Positions 13,071-27,058 of a stretch of DNA of 64,000 nt are shown one piece after another. Both the position numbers and the translations under genes were made by a program. The DNA comes from Stratiolaelaps scimitus (lineage: Eukaryota; Arthropoda; Arachnida; Mesostigmata; Laelapidae). The stretch covers positions 5,193,501 through 5,257,500 of the forward strand of contig JABWDB010000021.1 of assembly GCA_019614645.1 (NCBI GenBank). The letters are read 5' to 3'. Position 1 is the stretch's first letter. Each line of letters begins with the position of its first letter. The notes beneath the pieces were generated by a model that saw only the letters and a program-made list of their open reading frames with translations, was not told the DNA's origin and searched no databases.

Positions 13071-14298
13071 GTCGATGACATAACTTTCCATAGGGTTATT
13101 ATGCCCAAAATGCATAACCGCGAATTTATAACCATTATTTAGATAAAGTTCTACTGTCCACCTTACGAATCGATCTAGTGCAGCCAGTAATTTGTCAGTC
13201 ATCTTCTTCAGTAGCAGTCGAACAGCACATCTTTACCATCTCAGCGTATACCATGTCTACAATATACAAGTTCTTCACCTATTTTACCCATCCTGTTGCG
13301 TTCGTATCGTGAATCCTTGGTGGCCTGACCCCTTGCTCCCATGTTCGTTCCCTATGTTAGGTGACGTGAAGACAGATTGACACTACTACCTCCAATATCC
13401 ATTGCTGCGCCTGATATTCATACAATTTTGACCACTGCCAGAGTTCACTGCGATCGCTTCGCGTCCACCTCTACTAAGGAGGTTACGGGTGAGGCCCAGC
13501 ACCACGTTGCGCGCGCGCCAATCTGGATACGTGATTTAGCCTGGAATACAATTAAGTGTATGTCTTTGGGTTTTAGCTTCGCCTGCTGTCCCTGTGTGTG
13601 GGACGTCTATCCGCGGAGTCGAAGTGGGTGACATTTCTGACATTACCTGCCCCTCTTCATCACGAAGTATTGTCGCCCGTTAACGTCACCCGCGTATGCG
13701 CTCGAATCCGGCCGCACATTCTCTAGTTTAACGATTTTTATCACCTGTGCTTACATACTACTGCTTACATATCTCTTGAGCGTGTCTCACCTACTGTGCA
13801 TTTCATCATGGCTGGCTCTGCTCTCTGATGGATGGGATTGTTTGCAGTTTGCACATTCGTGCTTGTGCACTCAGATAGTATATGGCCCCCGACGCCACAG
13901 GGATTAGAGGGTCCGCAACCTTTGCTCGTACAATTAGCCGTCTCCTAATGGTAGCTGCAGCCAAATGACACATTGTCGTTGATGTAAGTGGAACTAGAAA
14001 CATTTCCTCTTACGTTTCAAGCTAATCACAGAGCTGTCCTTGAAAACCACTGTTTATATCCTCTATGAATTCATTCAAAGCATTTCGCAAAGACTCTACG
14101 CACTGTGAGCAGAGACACGGGATCATTATATCAGCTGCATAGTGAATATGAACGTTGAAATAAAACTTGGATTTACTTCCGACGGTTGGCGCCCCCCAGT
14201 AAGTTCCACTACACCTGTGCCGCTTATGGATCAAGTAATCGAAGACAATATTTGCAAACTTTGGCAAGTGGCCCATCAACTGTTATACGTGCAGGCGT

Positions 14299-14334
14299 GT
14301 GATTGACACGCCATCGCACTGCGATGTCAATCAC
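14299..14334. other. Bulged inverted repeat (hairpin)
   Basis: GTGATTGA (14299-14306) pairs with TCAATCAC (14327-14334), and inside it CATCGC (14312-14317) pairs with GCGATG (14321-14326) around an ACT loop, with a five-base bulge at 14307-14311. No flanking gene explains it. Confidence 0.5.
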
Positions 14335-14991
14335 GCTGAAATCCCTTAAATTATCATCGACGGTTGGCGAGAGATCTCATCGGTTTCTTGCACTGGATGA
14401 CGCGAGCATATTGATGACGTACACCTACGAGCTGATACTGAAAGCGTATGTAATTTAATGTAGTAAAACAAATACATTGTTCCACATAGTAGAATGGGCT
14501 ATTAAATAAAACTTCAAAAAGTTTGTGCAGTGCAATAGAAATACCTGAAATCCACCAGGGTGCGCTGCGTCTAGGAGGATAACGGCACTTCTTCGGCGAA
14601 GTCACACCATTTCTTACAACGATTGTCACACTGTGAAGTACCTCCTAGGCTATTGTTGCTGTTATTGTCTCTGTCTCAGTCCTTTATCCAAGCGTTTGAC
14701 ACTGATTCCACACAGAGCTTTGTGACATAACCAGATAACCAACGACACGGGAACAGCATCTGCTCACGGGGGCAGTAGATGAGTTGTGTTTGTGCTCGGA
14801 TGCTGTATAGCGGCTTGTTTCAACCGATCACCGAATTAGAATTACAGGTTATCCCTGAATATTAACCAAGTTTCACATACATCGTCACCAGCCGTTTGTC
14901 TGTACTAACATCGTGTGCACTACTCTCATCGGGGTCAACCCTCACCATTAATCACAATCGCACAGAATGTTGATACTTCTTCGATATTCAT

Positions 14992-15020
14992 CATCATATA
15001 TACGTATATATATATATATC
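14992..15020. repeat. (TA)n-rich microsatellite
   Basis: Interrupted TA/CATA units, with the perfect TA core at about 15005-15019. Confidence 0.85.
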
Positions 15021-16214
15021 TATTCACGGGAGATATCCTTCAGCCTATGTGTGTCCACTTTATGGCGCCAAGAGCTATCAAGTCACGCCGTACAGCATTT
15101 TCCCTCACAATTGGTTGGCGCGACCCTTTCCGTCGCGCGCTCTGTCAGAGGCATCTCGGAAGCCGCAAGTCTAGGCTGCAAACCCACAGGCTCCCGTTTC
15201 TCTTCAGGTTCCGAATGTCAGACTCCAGTGTTGCCCTTCCCCAGACTGGCCCTCTCCTCGTCCTTTCCACAACAGTAGACCCGATTCAATGGGTCTCGTG
15301 AAGAAGGCTCTCACAATGCCTCACTCAGGGCCGCCCCAGTCGGGAGTGTCGGTAAAGGTCGAACACAGCATTCACTCAAGCATTTGACTGTGCGTGAATG
15401 GACGTAGTCATTATATATGATCCATACGGTCGACGAGTTCTTGTCGATACCCACGTTTAGGAATAAAGCTTGTGACTAACTAGTGACTAATGTGTGAACA
15501 ATCGTTGTGGAATGGGTACATGTCATATGTAGATATTACTTTTTCAATTTGACCAGAATGCTGTGCTAAATGCGCATTTTTGTTTGTTAATAAAAGTGCC
15601 CGAAGTATTATGGCCACTCACAAACATACATACATCGAATTCCTTATAGGACATATGCACCGATCATTGAGCATCTAGTACACGTTGGGCGTTATAACGA
15701 TTTCAATTAAATTTGGGGTGATTAATCTTCACTTTCTTCAGATCACGGCGGCGCGAAACAAGCGAGCTCCGGCTTTGTGCTGCTGGTGACGTAACCTTAA
15801 TCAGAGCTCAATTTATAGTCTGCTAATTGGGCAAATGCTACATTTCATAGTCTCCATCATTAAGATATCCCTATATAGGATCCCGAAAACGTAACGTCAG
15901 CTGAAGCGTTGCGTATCTTAGGATACTCCGTTGCTACAAGCACTCCTAAAATAGATTAGAAGAGTGTTCCAAGACCATATTTATTAAATTTCCATAAATA
16001 CTTTCTAGGTGTAGCGCTTGCCTTTACTATACAAGCTTGAACCATTAAGTTTTTATAGAATGCGTTAACATATATGACTTCGCCTTTAGAGCTCGTTTCG
16101 CTTTCTAAATTTTGAATGCGACGTACCGGCCTAAGATTAGTGCAATGAACCTCAAGTTGTGTCTTGAAACTGGGTATCCTGTGCAACATTATTCTCAATC
16201 ATCGTGTTCTGTAT

Positions 16215-16248
16215 AATTATATATATATACATATATATTATATATACA
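16215..16248. repeat. (TA)n-rich microsatellite, interrupted
   Basis: TA units interrupted by CATA and TTA. Confidence 0.85.
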
Positions 16249-19200
16249 TTAAAATTGTAGTTCTGGGAAAGACCCAGCCCTTTCCTAGTTATAACGAGTA
16301 CTGGACTTCTTGTAACCGAACAACATATCAAGTACTTGAACATGCTGGAAGGTAAAAGCCGAAGAACGACCTATCTTGGCCTACACCGAATTGTTGGCGG
16401 ACTTGCCTGCAGGTCCTAAACTTCTTTTGCATGAGAAGCGCACCTTCCCCTTGACTCTCTTCGTCTTGTATATTTATGATAACTTAGCGTCATAGTAGGC
16501 GTCTGGTGTCCAGTGAATATACGTCCCACCTATTTTTAAGCCAAAGTCAAGATCCTTTTGATGGCTCTGCTTGCCACTGCATTCGATCTCCTTGGATTCA
16601 AGGCACTGAGGCGTGGCGTCTATTGGAAAGCAAAAACCCTTGGAGAAACTCTTCGCATGTAGAAAAACGTAAAGATGCGTCGAGTGTATATGTGTGAAGG
16701 GGTCAACGCCGCTTAATGTCTGCCAAACGGCGACTATCCAGCCTGTTCGGAAGCGTTAGAGAGTCATGATATCACGTTGTTGTGCGAAGGTTGCGGGCAT
16801 TCCGTATTCCCTTGGAAGCTCCACGTGGAAATGCTCATAGTCCATCCAACCGTGATACGAATGTACTTCTGAAGTACTTTAGTCCTTTGAATAATTGTAG
16901 GCCATTTCAATAAATCACCACCACATACTGCTCGGTGTAGTTTTGAGTGAGCACAGCATGGTACGCCTAGAGAGTGTGCCTTCCATTGTCACCTACAATA
17001 CAGTGCGCACAACGAGTGCATCAACTTGCGCGAATGCTTAATTCGAAAACAGGTTATTTTGACCAGCTAGTTAGCTTGATTAGTAGGAGAGGACCGCCCT
17101 TCTCTCGGCTTCGGAGATCTGGCAAGCGTGACAATGATCTCATAAGGAGCCATTGAAACCGATTTTAGAGCTCATATTACTAACACCCTATTGATATTAT
17201 ACATTGCGTCCGTTGGATTAAGTTCGAGCTTGCCTCCCCTGTGGTTACGAACGACCCATTTGAATCCGTGGTAAATAAATTTCTGGCACACTTTCAATGA
17301 CAGGCCGTGAATAGATCCCGTAGCGTTAACCCAGAACGACTGTTGTTAGAAGAGATTACGCCATGCTCTCGTGATACAACTAGAGCTCGCTTTTGCTGAT
17401 CCTCGAGGAACGCCTCTGTCAAAAGACACCAGGGTTGTCCTTCATCAACGACTGGTTCGTGGCTTTGGTTCGTGATAAGACGGCAAGCCAGCCGCTGCGC
17501 GGGTCAGCATTCAGCTATAATGGCATGGAGATTACTGACGGATTAAGCTGCTCGTAAGGGGCGATCGTTCTATTCGAGGACAGCAGCGGCTTTTAGCAGA
17601 GAGTAAAGTGTGACATTATTTGCTAAAGAGATAAGCGACTTACGAGCTACGCGAGTACTACTTGTTCGAAAAATTGCCGCCAAGTATTACTTCGCTAAGT
17701 AGAGAGAGAGGGACTCAGCGCCCCCTTGTTTGCAGTGACTCTTCATTGCAAGCTGCGGTCAGTGAGAACAACACAGATCTCATTTTCTTGATTCACATCG
17801 AACATCATCAAGCATGCCTTATGTATCTAGAAGCATTTCTTAATTAAACGCATCTTCGCTTATATCAACCAATCTTGCGGATTCGCTTCGGTCTCCTCGA
17901 CTGCTTAGGACACAGGTGGGAAAAGCCTTGATCCCACCTGCGCGTATATCGCATTTCGTTTTTTGGTTAGGCAAACATCATTTAGCCTCAGGTTACATTG
18001 TTGTGGTCTTATCGGGTAAGGTCGAGGGTGCCTCACGAGAAAGCATGGACCAACTAATAAATATGTGCGATGTACACCATTGGGACCGCTGCCACACCAA
18101 AGCTTCCTAAACAAATAACGAGCAGGTAGGAATTAAGGACAGTATTAACAGGACTATATTAACCAAACGGGTTGATACAGTGTCGTCCACTTGTATAAAA
18201 ATTATTAAGAGGTAGTTGTACGATATTAATATATGTTTTGGGAATTGGTATACCTTTGCACGTTACTGATCCCATGAATAGGGCGACACAGTCTTCAGGA
18301 AAATTCACTGTTTCAGCGCTTGTGGTAGTTTGTCCACTGTCTGCGAAAATAATTTGATCATATTATATATCCAAGCATTTGTTTATGGCATTATTTACCT
18401 GTAGTATTTTGCACATACGAATGCATCAGACATCTCACTTACATATAGATGGGAGACGAACTAGTTCTGTTTGCACATCAAACTGTCTATTAACTCTCCG
18501 CTGAAACTTAGACTGAACTCTCTCTAGTGCATCTGCGTCTGATATGGTCTTCAGATCACTTACCAATATAAAAACTCCCACACAACTAAGGGTTTCCACA
18601 TAGCAAAAGCCGAGGTGAATTTTTGTTAAAAAATAAAGCATCTAAGAATCATGTTACTAGTTAGAATCAGGACGTCTTACTTCGGTCATGCAAAGCTCGA
18701 ACACAAGAGCAGGGATCACAGTTACACCATGATCACACATGCAGAGCTCTTACATCCAATTATTTCACTGTTGATGTGTGTCAGATAAACAGGCAACAAC
18801 CGATCGCCCACGATCCCCGACCTGTGATGTTGAAAGTTTCCGAGGTGGTCACTACATTTTTGCTTCGACCCGGGCCCTCCTGAGGCGTAAACGGAACATC
18901 CGAGGTGCCGGAATGCACGCGTTTTTGCTTCCAACTTTCCCATTGACTCCCTGTTTCCGAGTTGTTTCGCTTCGGAGGAATCCGGATCGGGGTTCGGCTA
19001 CGCCTAGCATGGGATAATATATGCGTTTCGGGGTTGCGGACCTGATTTAATCAGCTTATATACAACAGGCGTGTTGAAATACAAGAGACTCGAAATAGGA
19101 GGAAATTTTTGGTGAGTGTAATACCCCCTCCCCACTTAATACATGGTACAATTGTTGCCTAAATTATATATCGATGATAAAGAAAAAGCCTCTCATGGAT

Positions 19201-21852
19201 GGTTTTTGAAGATTACACTTTAAAGCTCTGTGAGGCAAAATGAATGTGTCCTCATAAATTGATTATTCACATGAAGTATCCATATATCAAATTAACTATT
19301 GTTAAAATTAGTTCTACTGAGTTCAGCAGCATATAAGAATGCATCTTTCGTTAACAACACTTGACTGAACCAGTACATTTGAGCACTCCGTTGTACATGC
19401 GAATAAAAAAAAACCAGTTTATGTTATCATGTCGCATTTAATTTCGCCAAACCTTACATATCAGTTCGCGAAGCGCAAATAAAGATGCCCCTGCCCTCAT
19501 CAACAATTTCGCCCTCGCACAACCTACAATTTCCTTTAACGACTAACATAAGTACTAGTCGCTCTGATAGCCCCATGAGCTCGGACGCCTTCTATGGGAA
19601 TGACGATATTCAGTGGCGCCTTCAGCGCTTCCGTATTCCTGCTCCCACCTTCCGCTATCTTAGGCCTGGCGCCACCGTCCTTCAACTCTTCCAGTACAAA
19701 CCTGGAGAAAGAAGGACAGGTTATTACGGATGCACTTTCTGCACACCCTCGGCGATCTGGTGTCTGCAATCTTTCATTTCCGTGCAAACAGGCTCATTTA
19801 GAGCATTACCCGGTTCCGCGAGGTTTTGAAAACGTTGCAGGCACGCCGATACGATGAGGGAGAACAGTGATTGTTCTCGGTCACTTTGTTTGCTCATGGC
19901 CGTGCCTATGGTCTGAGCAGGGTGGCTTCTATATCATATACTCGATTCAGTGATAGTAAATAAGTAAATCGTTTCCTACCAGAGCGAAACGTCTACGTAA
20001 TGTAGCGTTTGAATACAGCACCTATCTGTCTCCTGATAGCTGCGACATGAAGGACGCATTTGCATGATGCATACGAACTAGTGCTCGTAAAATTGGGCCT
20101 ATTCGCGTTTGGTTTTCCGTCAGATTTGTTTTTGTTGGTGCGACAACGGAGGATGAGTTATGTCAAGTGAGAACGACGATGTCGTGAAATGTGCTACAAA
20201 TCGAGAGAGCTCTTGTCGTCCCGGCTTTTTCGCGTTTCGTGCAGAGTTGAAAGTATTTGCGCCCCCCACAAGGGAATAACTGCAAACAATGAAACGAATA
20301 ACAACAAGGCTATGTTTGTGCAGTGTCGAACGTGAATCTTGCGCCATTCTGGTAGATGTAGGTGGGGTATGCTTCAAAGGGATATAGCTACCGCCCTGAC
20401 TCGCGGGAAGGGAAGTTGAACCAAATGAGCGGTATCAACCTTGAGTAAACATCGATACACAGCAAAGAACGACCCTGTTAACTCATTAGCAGTACAGGGG
20501 AATAGCCCAGCAGTGAAAAGCGGTTCCAGCTCTGTCAGAAAATCCACACACAGGGCGAATGACTGACACATTGTACGTGATGCCCCCTTGATACCATCAA
20601 AAGGCACCGCTATTCATCAGCAGTAGTAGTTCGGTCTACTTTTGTCTCCGCGGTCTCTAAAGAAATTTCGTTGCGACTTCTGTGTTATGAACGGTAGCCC
20701 AACATATATCGGTGTGATGCCGATTATTTTAGGTCTAATAAAATTAGCATAACTCACAACATAATAGTTGGAGGAACACAATCAGAAGGCAAAGTAAGAA
20801 AATATCGATGTTTCCACCTGCCTGGATACAACGACTGCCTATGTCTGCAGTTGGCTGCGTATAGCACGCGGACCAGCGAATCGATGCCTATGTGAATTAA
20901 ACATGAGGCAAGGAGAATACGACGGCTATCATCTGGATATATTGTTATTATATATTGTGGCCAACGAACGAGGGATACAAGTCTGAGCCCCCTTTTCCTC
21001 ACTCTGCTTATTGCTTGGTGTTATAGGATTCCGTTGTTTGGCGGGCGTGTACGATGTACCACTTCGCGAAATTAAATATTATAAATGGCTGGACTAGTTG
21101 ACAGCACAAAGGTGCACGCGTTTAATAAGCCTGTAGAGAAATAAATTTGGACAAGCTTAACAACGGCCGTTGCATATTGCGAACGAGACGAGCAGTGTGA
21201 GCGGCCTAACAGATTAGAAGTGCAGACTTCTAAAATTGGGTTCTGGGAACCAGGTGGCTAATACTGCAATGATAAATAGTACAAACTACATGAGAAACTC
21301 AGCGCATCTCTTGAAGGCGCGACGAAGTCCCGCTGCCTTGTCTCTTCGGCGCTAAAAATGTTAGGTTGAGGCAAAAGTTACCGCGGGTTGTTAAGTCTTC
21401 CAGCCCTTTTTCTTCATCATGTTACCATAGAGACACCACTTCTCGTTTCACGTTCTGGTTTTATGCAAACATCGTGCCATTGTGGGGACGTGTTATTTGG
21501 TGCGAGGCGAGGTGTTGATCGTCATTGTCAACGGACTCTTTTTTTTTTTGTTCGCTTCGGCCGTGCGCCAACTCCTTGAGCGAACCTTATTGAGTAAAAA
21601 TGCACTCCATCTACGCGGCCAATTCTCGGTTTGAGTGATGGCCATCCTCATTCAAAAGAGGGCGTTCTTGGTCGTGTGGAATATCCGTCCCCAAGGCTAC
21701 CGTGCTACATGCTCAACTCTCAACAAGCAAATACTGCAGCGGTCTTCTAGTGTAAGCAGAAGAAAATTCGAATTGTGGCTCACGGCAGCCGCCCACTGAG
21801 AAATGCAAGGGAAAGAGAGCATTCAAAAACAGCGACCTTATGCGTCAAAGTA

Positions 21853-21866
21853 ATATATATATATAT
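21853..21866. repeat. short (TA)n microsatellite
   Basis: Seven TA units. Confidence 0.85.
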
Positions 21867-22617
21867 GTGTCTGCCAACATCCTCTTGTAGGGGTAAGCAA
21901 GAATGCCACTTGAATCTCCGGGTGTCGGAAGTTAGAGTCTCTGAAAAGGGCTCGGGTATGCAAACTTTATGTCAACACATGCAGCGACCGTTCGCACTTT
22001 ACAACGCCTCCTTAGACGGTTGCTCCCTGTGTGTTCTGCGTTTCGGCTCAAAGAAAGCTCTCGGTTAGGGCTTTCTTGTCCTGCATGTGGCCTTAGGTGT
22101 CATAGAGTAGGTTGCGAAAAAGAGGTACGTTTACAATGGAAACAGATGCTGATACAACTGTGCTGTCCATATTTATCTGAACTGTGTTGAATTTTATTGC
22201 TGGCCAATGTGGCTCTGAAACCGGAGACGAGTACCTTCTACCAAACAAGCAGACGACCCGGTAGGTTAGAGCAGTGCTCAGTGGTTTCGACAACCAGCAA
22301 ATACTAATCTAATGGAAACGTAGCCTAGAGTGACCTGAGTTTTAATTACAATATTAATGTATCGAATTCCCATTACGATGGTGAACTTCGTTGCTCTTCG
22401 AACCCTTGGCAAGCGATTGCGAAACGCGGTCCAATCGACCTTCTCGATGCCTGTATACCGCACCTGATCATAGCTATTAGCAAATTGGGAATATTCAATT
22501 AATCCTATTATGAAACGGACTCATAATCAAAAAGGAGGTAAGTATTATACACGGGACTACCAAAATATATCTGGACACACTATTCTATTCATTTCTAATA
22601 AGTAATAATTCATTAGT

Positions 22618-22690
22618 CATTTATAAAAGTTGGCGACAATTGTACCCGCTGAACGTGAAAAAAAATCTAGAAACACTGTTCTCTATATAA
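22618..22690 (+). repeat. Dispersed repeat R1, copy B
   Basis: This is the partner of 4009-4080 in the same orientation: TTATAAAAGT, ACAATTGTAC, CGCTGAACGTGAAA. About 60 bases upstream (22557-22580) there is a string ending ATATATCTGGACAC, which resembles the outer end of Tc1/mariner-type elements, but no partner inverted repeat was found. The surroundings are very AT-rich. Confidence 0.65.
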
Positions 22691-23293
22691 TATGTTCTTA
22701 GTATTATTTATTTCTATATAACATGACAAACGCCCGAAATACATCGAATTCGATGCCACCAAAGAAGTTAAAGAAATTCGATGAAAAATTTGAGTAAAAT
22801 CAATAAGGCTGTAAGGTTGTGCTGTTGATAGACACTAACTCGGATACTATAATATTTGATAACAGCAGGCTCACCATCATCTGTCTGACAAATAGTCGTA
22901 AATCTATTTTCGAGCTATAGACGAGAACGACAGACGAGACCGTGAATTCAGCAGAACACGTTGTGGCGGACAACTAGATCCATTCCATACTTCCATAATC
23001 ACGTTTTGTTTTAGGACATTGCTCATTTTGTCTGCATCTAGCCTCGATGTCATCGAACTTGCCGTGATACAATAACGACAATATACACTCGATCGATCGA
23101 ACCCTGAACTTAGTTTCAGCCTCAAAATGATTTCTCACAATTCTAAATGAAGCTATAGCAGAAACAGAGGCTATTTAAATGAAGGCGGACTAGGGCATAT
23201 AAATAAAATAAAATGATAGTGATGCCGATAATGAAACGGTGATTAGGCAATATTATTACCTATTAAAATAAATTATTACTAAAAATAATAGCT

Positions 23294-23313
23294 AATATAT
23301 ATATATATATATA
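23294..23313. repeat. (TA)n microsatellite
   Basis: About nine TA units. Confidence 0.9.
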
Positions 23314-24789
23314 GCTCGTAGGACTGCCTTTGGAGGTAAATACCACTATAATTAATGTCTGATTATTGAGTTATTTTATTAATTTAAATTTATCGAATTG
23401 TAGGAAGCTTCGTAGCAGGAAGCATGCCACCAAATTTGCCGATCCACCCCCTGGGAACGTATTGCCGAGTAAAAACGGCTAATTCTAATATTTAAAACGT
23501 ATGTCATCATCATCATCTAGTTCACAACTTATTTTCATGAATTTAATTTCTGAATATCCGTTTTGAAATGGAACGTTTCTTATTGTTATTGTTGCATCCG
23601 ATATCTAGAGGAACGACAAAACAAGTTGCTATTCATTTGTTAGTGGCTACTTGCTGGACGCCACATTTGCTGTGTAACTAAACTATCAGCAGGCGGAATA
23701 GTGGAACTCGCATGTCATATTATTAGCTGACAATGCACGATGCCAGGAATACTAATTTAATACCGGCCGGGTCCAGCGAGTGGGTGACTATTTCGAGGTC
23801 GCTGCATTGTTGGAATGAGACTCCTAACACGGGGTTGCGAACCGGCATAATTGGCCTGTGTTGACATCGAGGCACAACCATTTACGCTAGACCAGGTAAG
23901 GCCCTCTGCTAAATACACAGACCATCGTTGTGACAAGTGTCGGATGGACATAAATTGAATTTTTGCTCGGATCAATCGTTTGTACACATTTGTATACAGA
24001 AATGCACAGTCATTCGTACAATATGCTGTGTATATTAATACTGTTCTGGTTTGGTGTCAATAGATTACATTGCTGAGATATTTGCCACAATGCTCTCGCG
24101 TAAAATGTGCAAACAAAACTATTAATTAATTAGTAAACTTCCTATATAATATAATAGGTAATGATTTTTTTCATATCGGAATTCCTATAAATTGGTTGAG
24201 TCCTCGTAATTTTATGTGAATTTACGATTTGTCGAAACATGGATTCGCCAAAATTTAGCAAGTTTTTAGAATCTTTGGAAAACTTCCATATATCACTTTC
24301 CGGAAAAGATGGTCTAACCTTTTCAGTACACCAGCACGTGGGTTATAATTATTAAAGCATAGTTAATTAAGTTTATTATTATCATCACATTTTCCCCCTA
24401 TTCTGTCATTGTCGCACTCGATTACAATTAGCAGCATATTTCATTGTGCACTCTTTTGTAATTGATATGACACCTTGTAGGTGCACTCCACTATCGTTAG
24501 TAGTTATCTCATAGTACACTGTATATGCTATCATCAACTGATTACCCTTGTTTAACTTTTTTATTGCTTTTAAGGGAGCCTGTATGCCCACGCCGAATCA
24601 AGCTAACATCAGGAAGTATAGCCAACAGCTGCAGATGGCCATGGCAATGTCCCCCAAACAACGCTGGAGTGGCCCTCGCCGAACGAGCTAAGCAGCGCTG
24701 TACTGATGAATTTTGGATATTAGTGGTCTATATTCTCTCTCTCGCACTCTGATTTTACCCATTTCTATATCGTTAGCAGCAATATCATC

Positions 24790-24816
24790 GTTATTATTAT
24801 TATTATTATTATTATT
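24790..24816. repeat. (TTA)n microsatellite
   Basis: Nine TTA/ATT units before CGTACCCC. Confidence 0.95.
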
Positions 24817-25194
24817 CGTACCCCGTGCATGAGGAAGGCACCTTACTTAAATATGTGATACCCGGCACAGTATCAACGTACATATATTTATTTCAGAGTA
24901 CGCTCCGACGAGAAGAGGCACATGTGCATGTTAGCAGCGAGGCGGCTATTTTCGCGCCACGCCGATGGAAGCCCGTGTTCGTGTTCACAACACCCGATTA
25001 AAAGTTAGACTTATGAAGGGGAGCGTAAACGAAATAAATTAATCTCGCAAGATAGATTCTCAGCCGCGCGTTGTTGGTCGTTTACAGTGACCGAGATAAC
25101 GAAGGATAACGACCATATTTTGATGGAGATTACTAGAAAATATGGAAGTTCGTATGTGAGGAGTCAATCCCTTAAGTCCTTCCTTTCTGGAGAA

Positions 25195-25283
25195 GTGCTG
25201 TAGAACACTGGGCTACCACTCCTTTGATATATTTACTCTCCGGGAAAGAATGGGGTGCGAGGTTCGAATCCCCCCGGCTGCAT
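25195..25283 (+). ncRNA. tRNA-like relic (SINE head or tRNA pseudogene)
   Basis: GGTTCGAATCC at 25261-25271 is a perfect Pol III B-box. Upstream, 25199-25225 (TGTAGAACACTGGGCTACCACTCC-type text) reads like the D-arm to anticodon part of a tRNA, but about 30 AT-rich bases separate the anticodon region from the T-arm and the 5' acceptor does not pair with the 3' CCGGCTGC. It is therefore a decayed tRNA-derived sequence rather than a functional tRNA gene. Confidence 0.5.
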
Positions 25284-26997
25284 TAATCAATCTTTCCGAG
25301 CGCATATTGTCAAAATATGGTCATTATTATTCATTTCCGATTGTTTTGCGTCCTGCAAAAATGGCAGATCTTTAATTCACTATTCGAGGAGTGTTGAAAT
25401 TTTCTAGCGTCTCAGGCCCACCCTTTCGTGCCGTCAAGCTCAAAGGGCAGAGTGACCCAGTGGCGTAACACCCTAAACAAGTGCCGATAAAGGTGTGCTA
25501 TTAACTGCCCCTTTATTGGCCCTTTATCTTCATGTGGAGGTGAGGGCGGAATAAAGGTAGAGCCTCGATATATCTTCACGTGTCTGGTGATACTATCCTA
25601 TAGGGAAGGAGGTAGAACCAATGAGAGAATCAGTTGAGCGAACTTGTCGCAGTCCCGATCATCAATGCGTGCGGTGAGGAAATGAAGTTACCATCTCCGA
25701 TAAGGAATAACCAATGAGAAAAGCCGACACTTCCTATCGACGAAGTAGCGTCGAAACAGCAACTCGTAGTGATGGTGTTGCCTAACTCGCACTCAAATTT
25801 TGGAAAAATGTGTTGCTCAAAAATTTTTGGAAAAATGTGTTGCTCAAAAATTTTGGAAAAATGTGTTGCTCAAATGCCCCACTTCATTTCACAGCCACTT
25901 CATCGCATTGACACTAGAGAAAGCCGTACACCTGAGCCCCCTGAAGGCCTAATATTGCAGCCTCTGAACCTATGTTCAATGGACAAATGTGGGCACCCAA
26001 CGAGGTAACGTGTTATTCCGCTATGACATCTGTATAGATATATTATATTGTATTTTAGGCAGGTGGCCTAAAGAAATTCGCATCTTCTTTGTCTCTGTAG
26101 GTATTCCTATAGGTTAATGGTGTATTATGGCAGATATGGTAATAACGTTTCCGTGTCTTCGGTAGTTTATATACGCGTATGCTGGGGAAGCTTGTATTTA
26201 CTAGGACCGTAAATCGTATACGCAAGACAAACTGATCGTAAACCGGTGGCAAGTCGGAGAAAGAACAGAGCCTGACGTAATATGCTCAACTTAATAAAGG
26301 TTCCGATACCAGATATAGGCCTGGCACCCGTCGCGCCTTTGTGTAGGTCATTTGGATGTAAAGTAAGCCCGCATGGCTATATATGCACGTTCGAGAACCA
26401 TGATTAGCCGTTATTGAAGAGACTCATGTTTATGCTTCCTTCATCCCCGTACAAATTACGCAGGGTAACTATTATGAGCTGATCAGCCAGTTGAAGCAGC
26501 GTACAGCAAACTGGATGATCGGTCGATGTCATCATGTCCCTTTCACTCTATGCGAGACTCGTGAGGGTATACGCCATGATACGAATGACTACATTTGATA
26601 GATATCGAGCGAGAAACGAAGCCATCCATTTGTATTGATTTGTTGCTCCTCTGGGTAACAAAGTCTAGTAGTATCAGACTTGATTCGACGTACTATGGTA
26701 TGATTTTCGTCTGCTGACACACTATCACGATTGATCGGTACCAATCTGCAGGACGCATACCAACTCGCAAAAAGGCCTGTCTTGTAAAACGGAACTCTCA
26801 TATGTGGCTATGAATGTTAAATGATACCTTAGAAAGCTGCGCGATCTATCAAAAAATTGAAGTCGCATGTTTCTCCGACTATTCAAGAGTGGAACATATC
26901 CGCCCCCCTGACATATAAGAGAGCTTAAGCATTGTAAAGTTGCAGCTCTTTTAATAAACCAATAAACCTTTACCTTTACTGATATGGATATATAGCA
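25284..26997. other. non-coding stretch with a minisatellite
   Basis: No gene is supported apart from the minisatellite at 25792-25873. A second weak A-box-like string (GACCCAGTGGCGTAAC) lies near 25454 without a matching B-box. Confidence 0.5.
25792..25873. repeat. Minisatellite, three units of 24-27 bp
   Basis: CTCAAATTTTGG/AAAAATGTGTTG is repeated three times. The units differ only in the length of the A and T runs in the middle (24, 27 and 26 bp), and a fourth partial unit begins CTCAAA. The length variation sits in homopolymers, as expected for slippage. Confidence 0.95.
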
Positions 26998-27058
26998 CCC
27001 ACCGTCTTATGAAGCAATGCCGAAAGAAGTTCCGTGAGTCAGCCAGAAAAATTTACAC
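26998..27058 (+). mobile_element. SINE family S1, body fragment (copy 1)
   Basis: The fragment carries CGTCTTATGAAGCAATGCCG at 27003-27022, a short variable piece, then TCAGCCAGAAAAATTTAC. The same two anchors in the same order occur at 32659-32725 and 39380-39447. No tRNA-like head is visible upstream, so this copy is 5'-truncated or degraded. Confidence 0.65.

Larger units (their letters stand above)
12852..22617. other. non-coding stretch with hairpins and microsatellites
   Basis: No gene is supported in this long stretch. It contains the A-box/palindrome feature at 12998-13070, a bulged hairpin at 14299-14334 and (TA)n-type tracts near 15004, 16215 and 21853. Overlapping frames on both strands at 19485-19857 and a minus frame at 20374-20607 were judged chance. 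Confidence 0.45.
22691..25194. other. AT-rich non-coding stretch
   Basis: No gene is supported. It contains a (TA)n tract at 23294-23313, a (TTA)n tract at 24790-24816, and AT-rich blocks at 23200-23420 and 24000-24420. A minus frame at 22904-23125 and another at 23757-23987 have no recognisable content. Confidence 0.5.

Noticed and set aside
25440..25500. A-box-like GACCCAGTGGCGTAAC
   Set aside because: No B-box at a usable distance and no repeat partner in the window.
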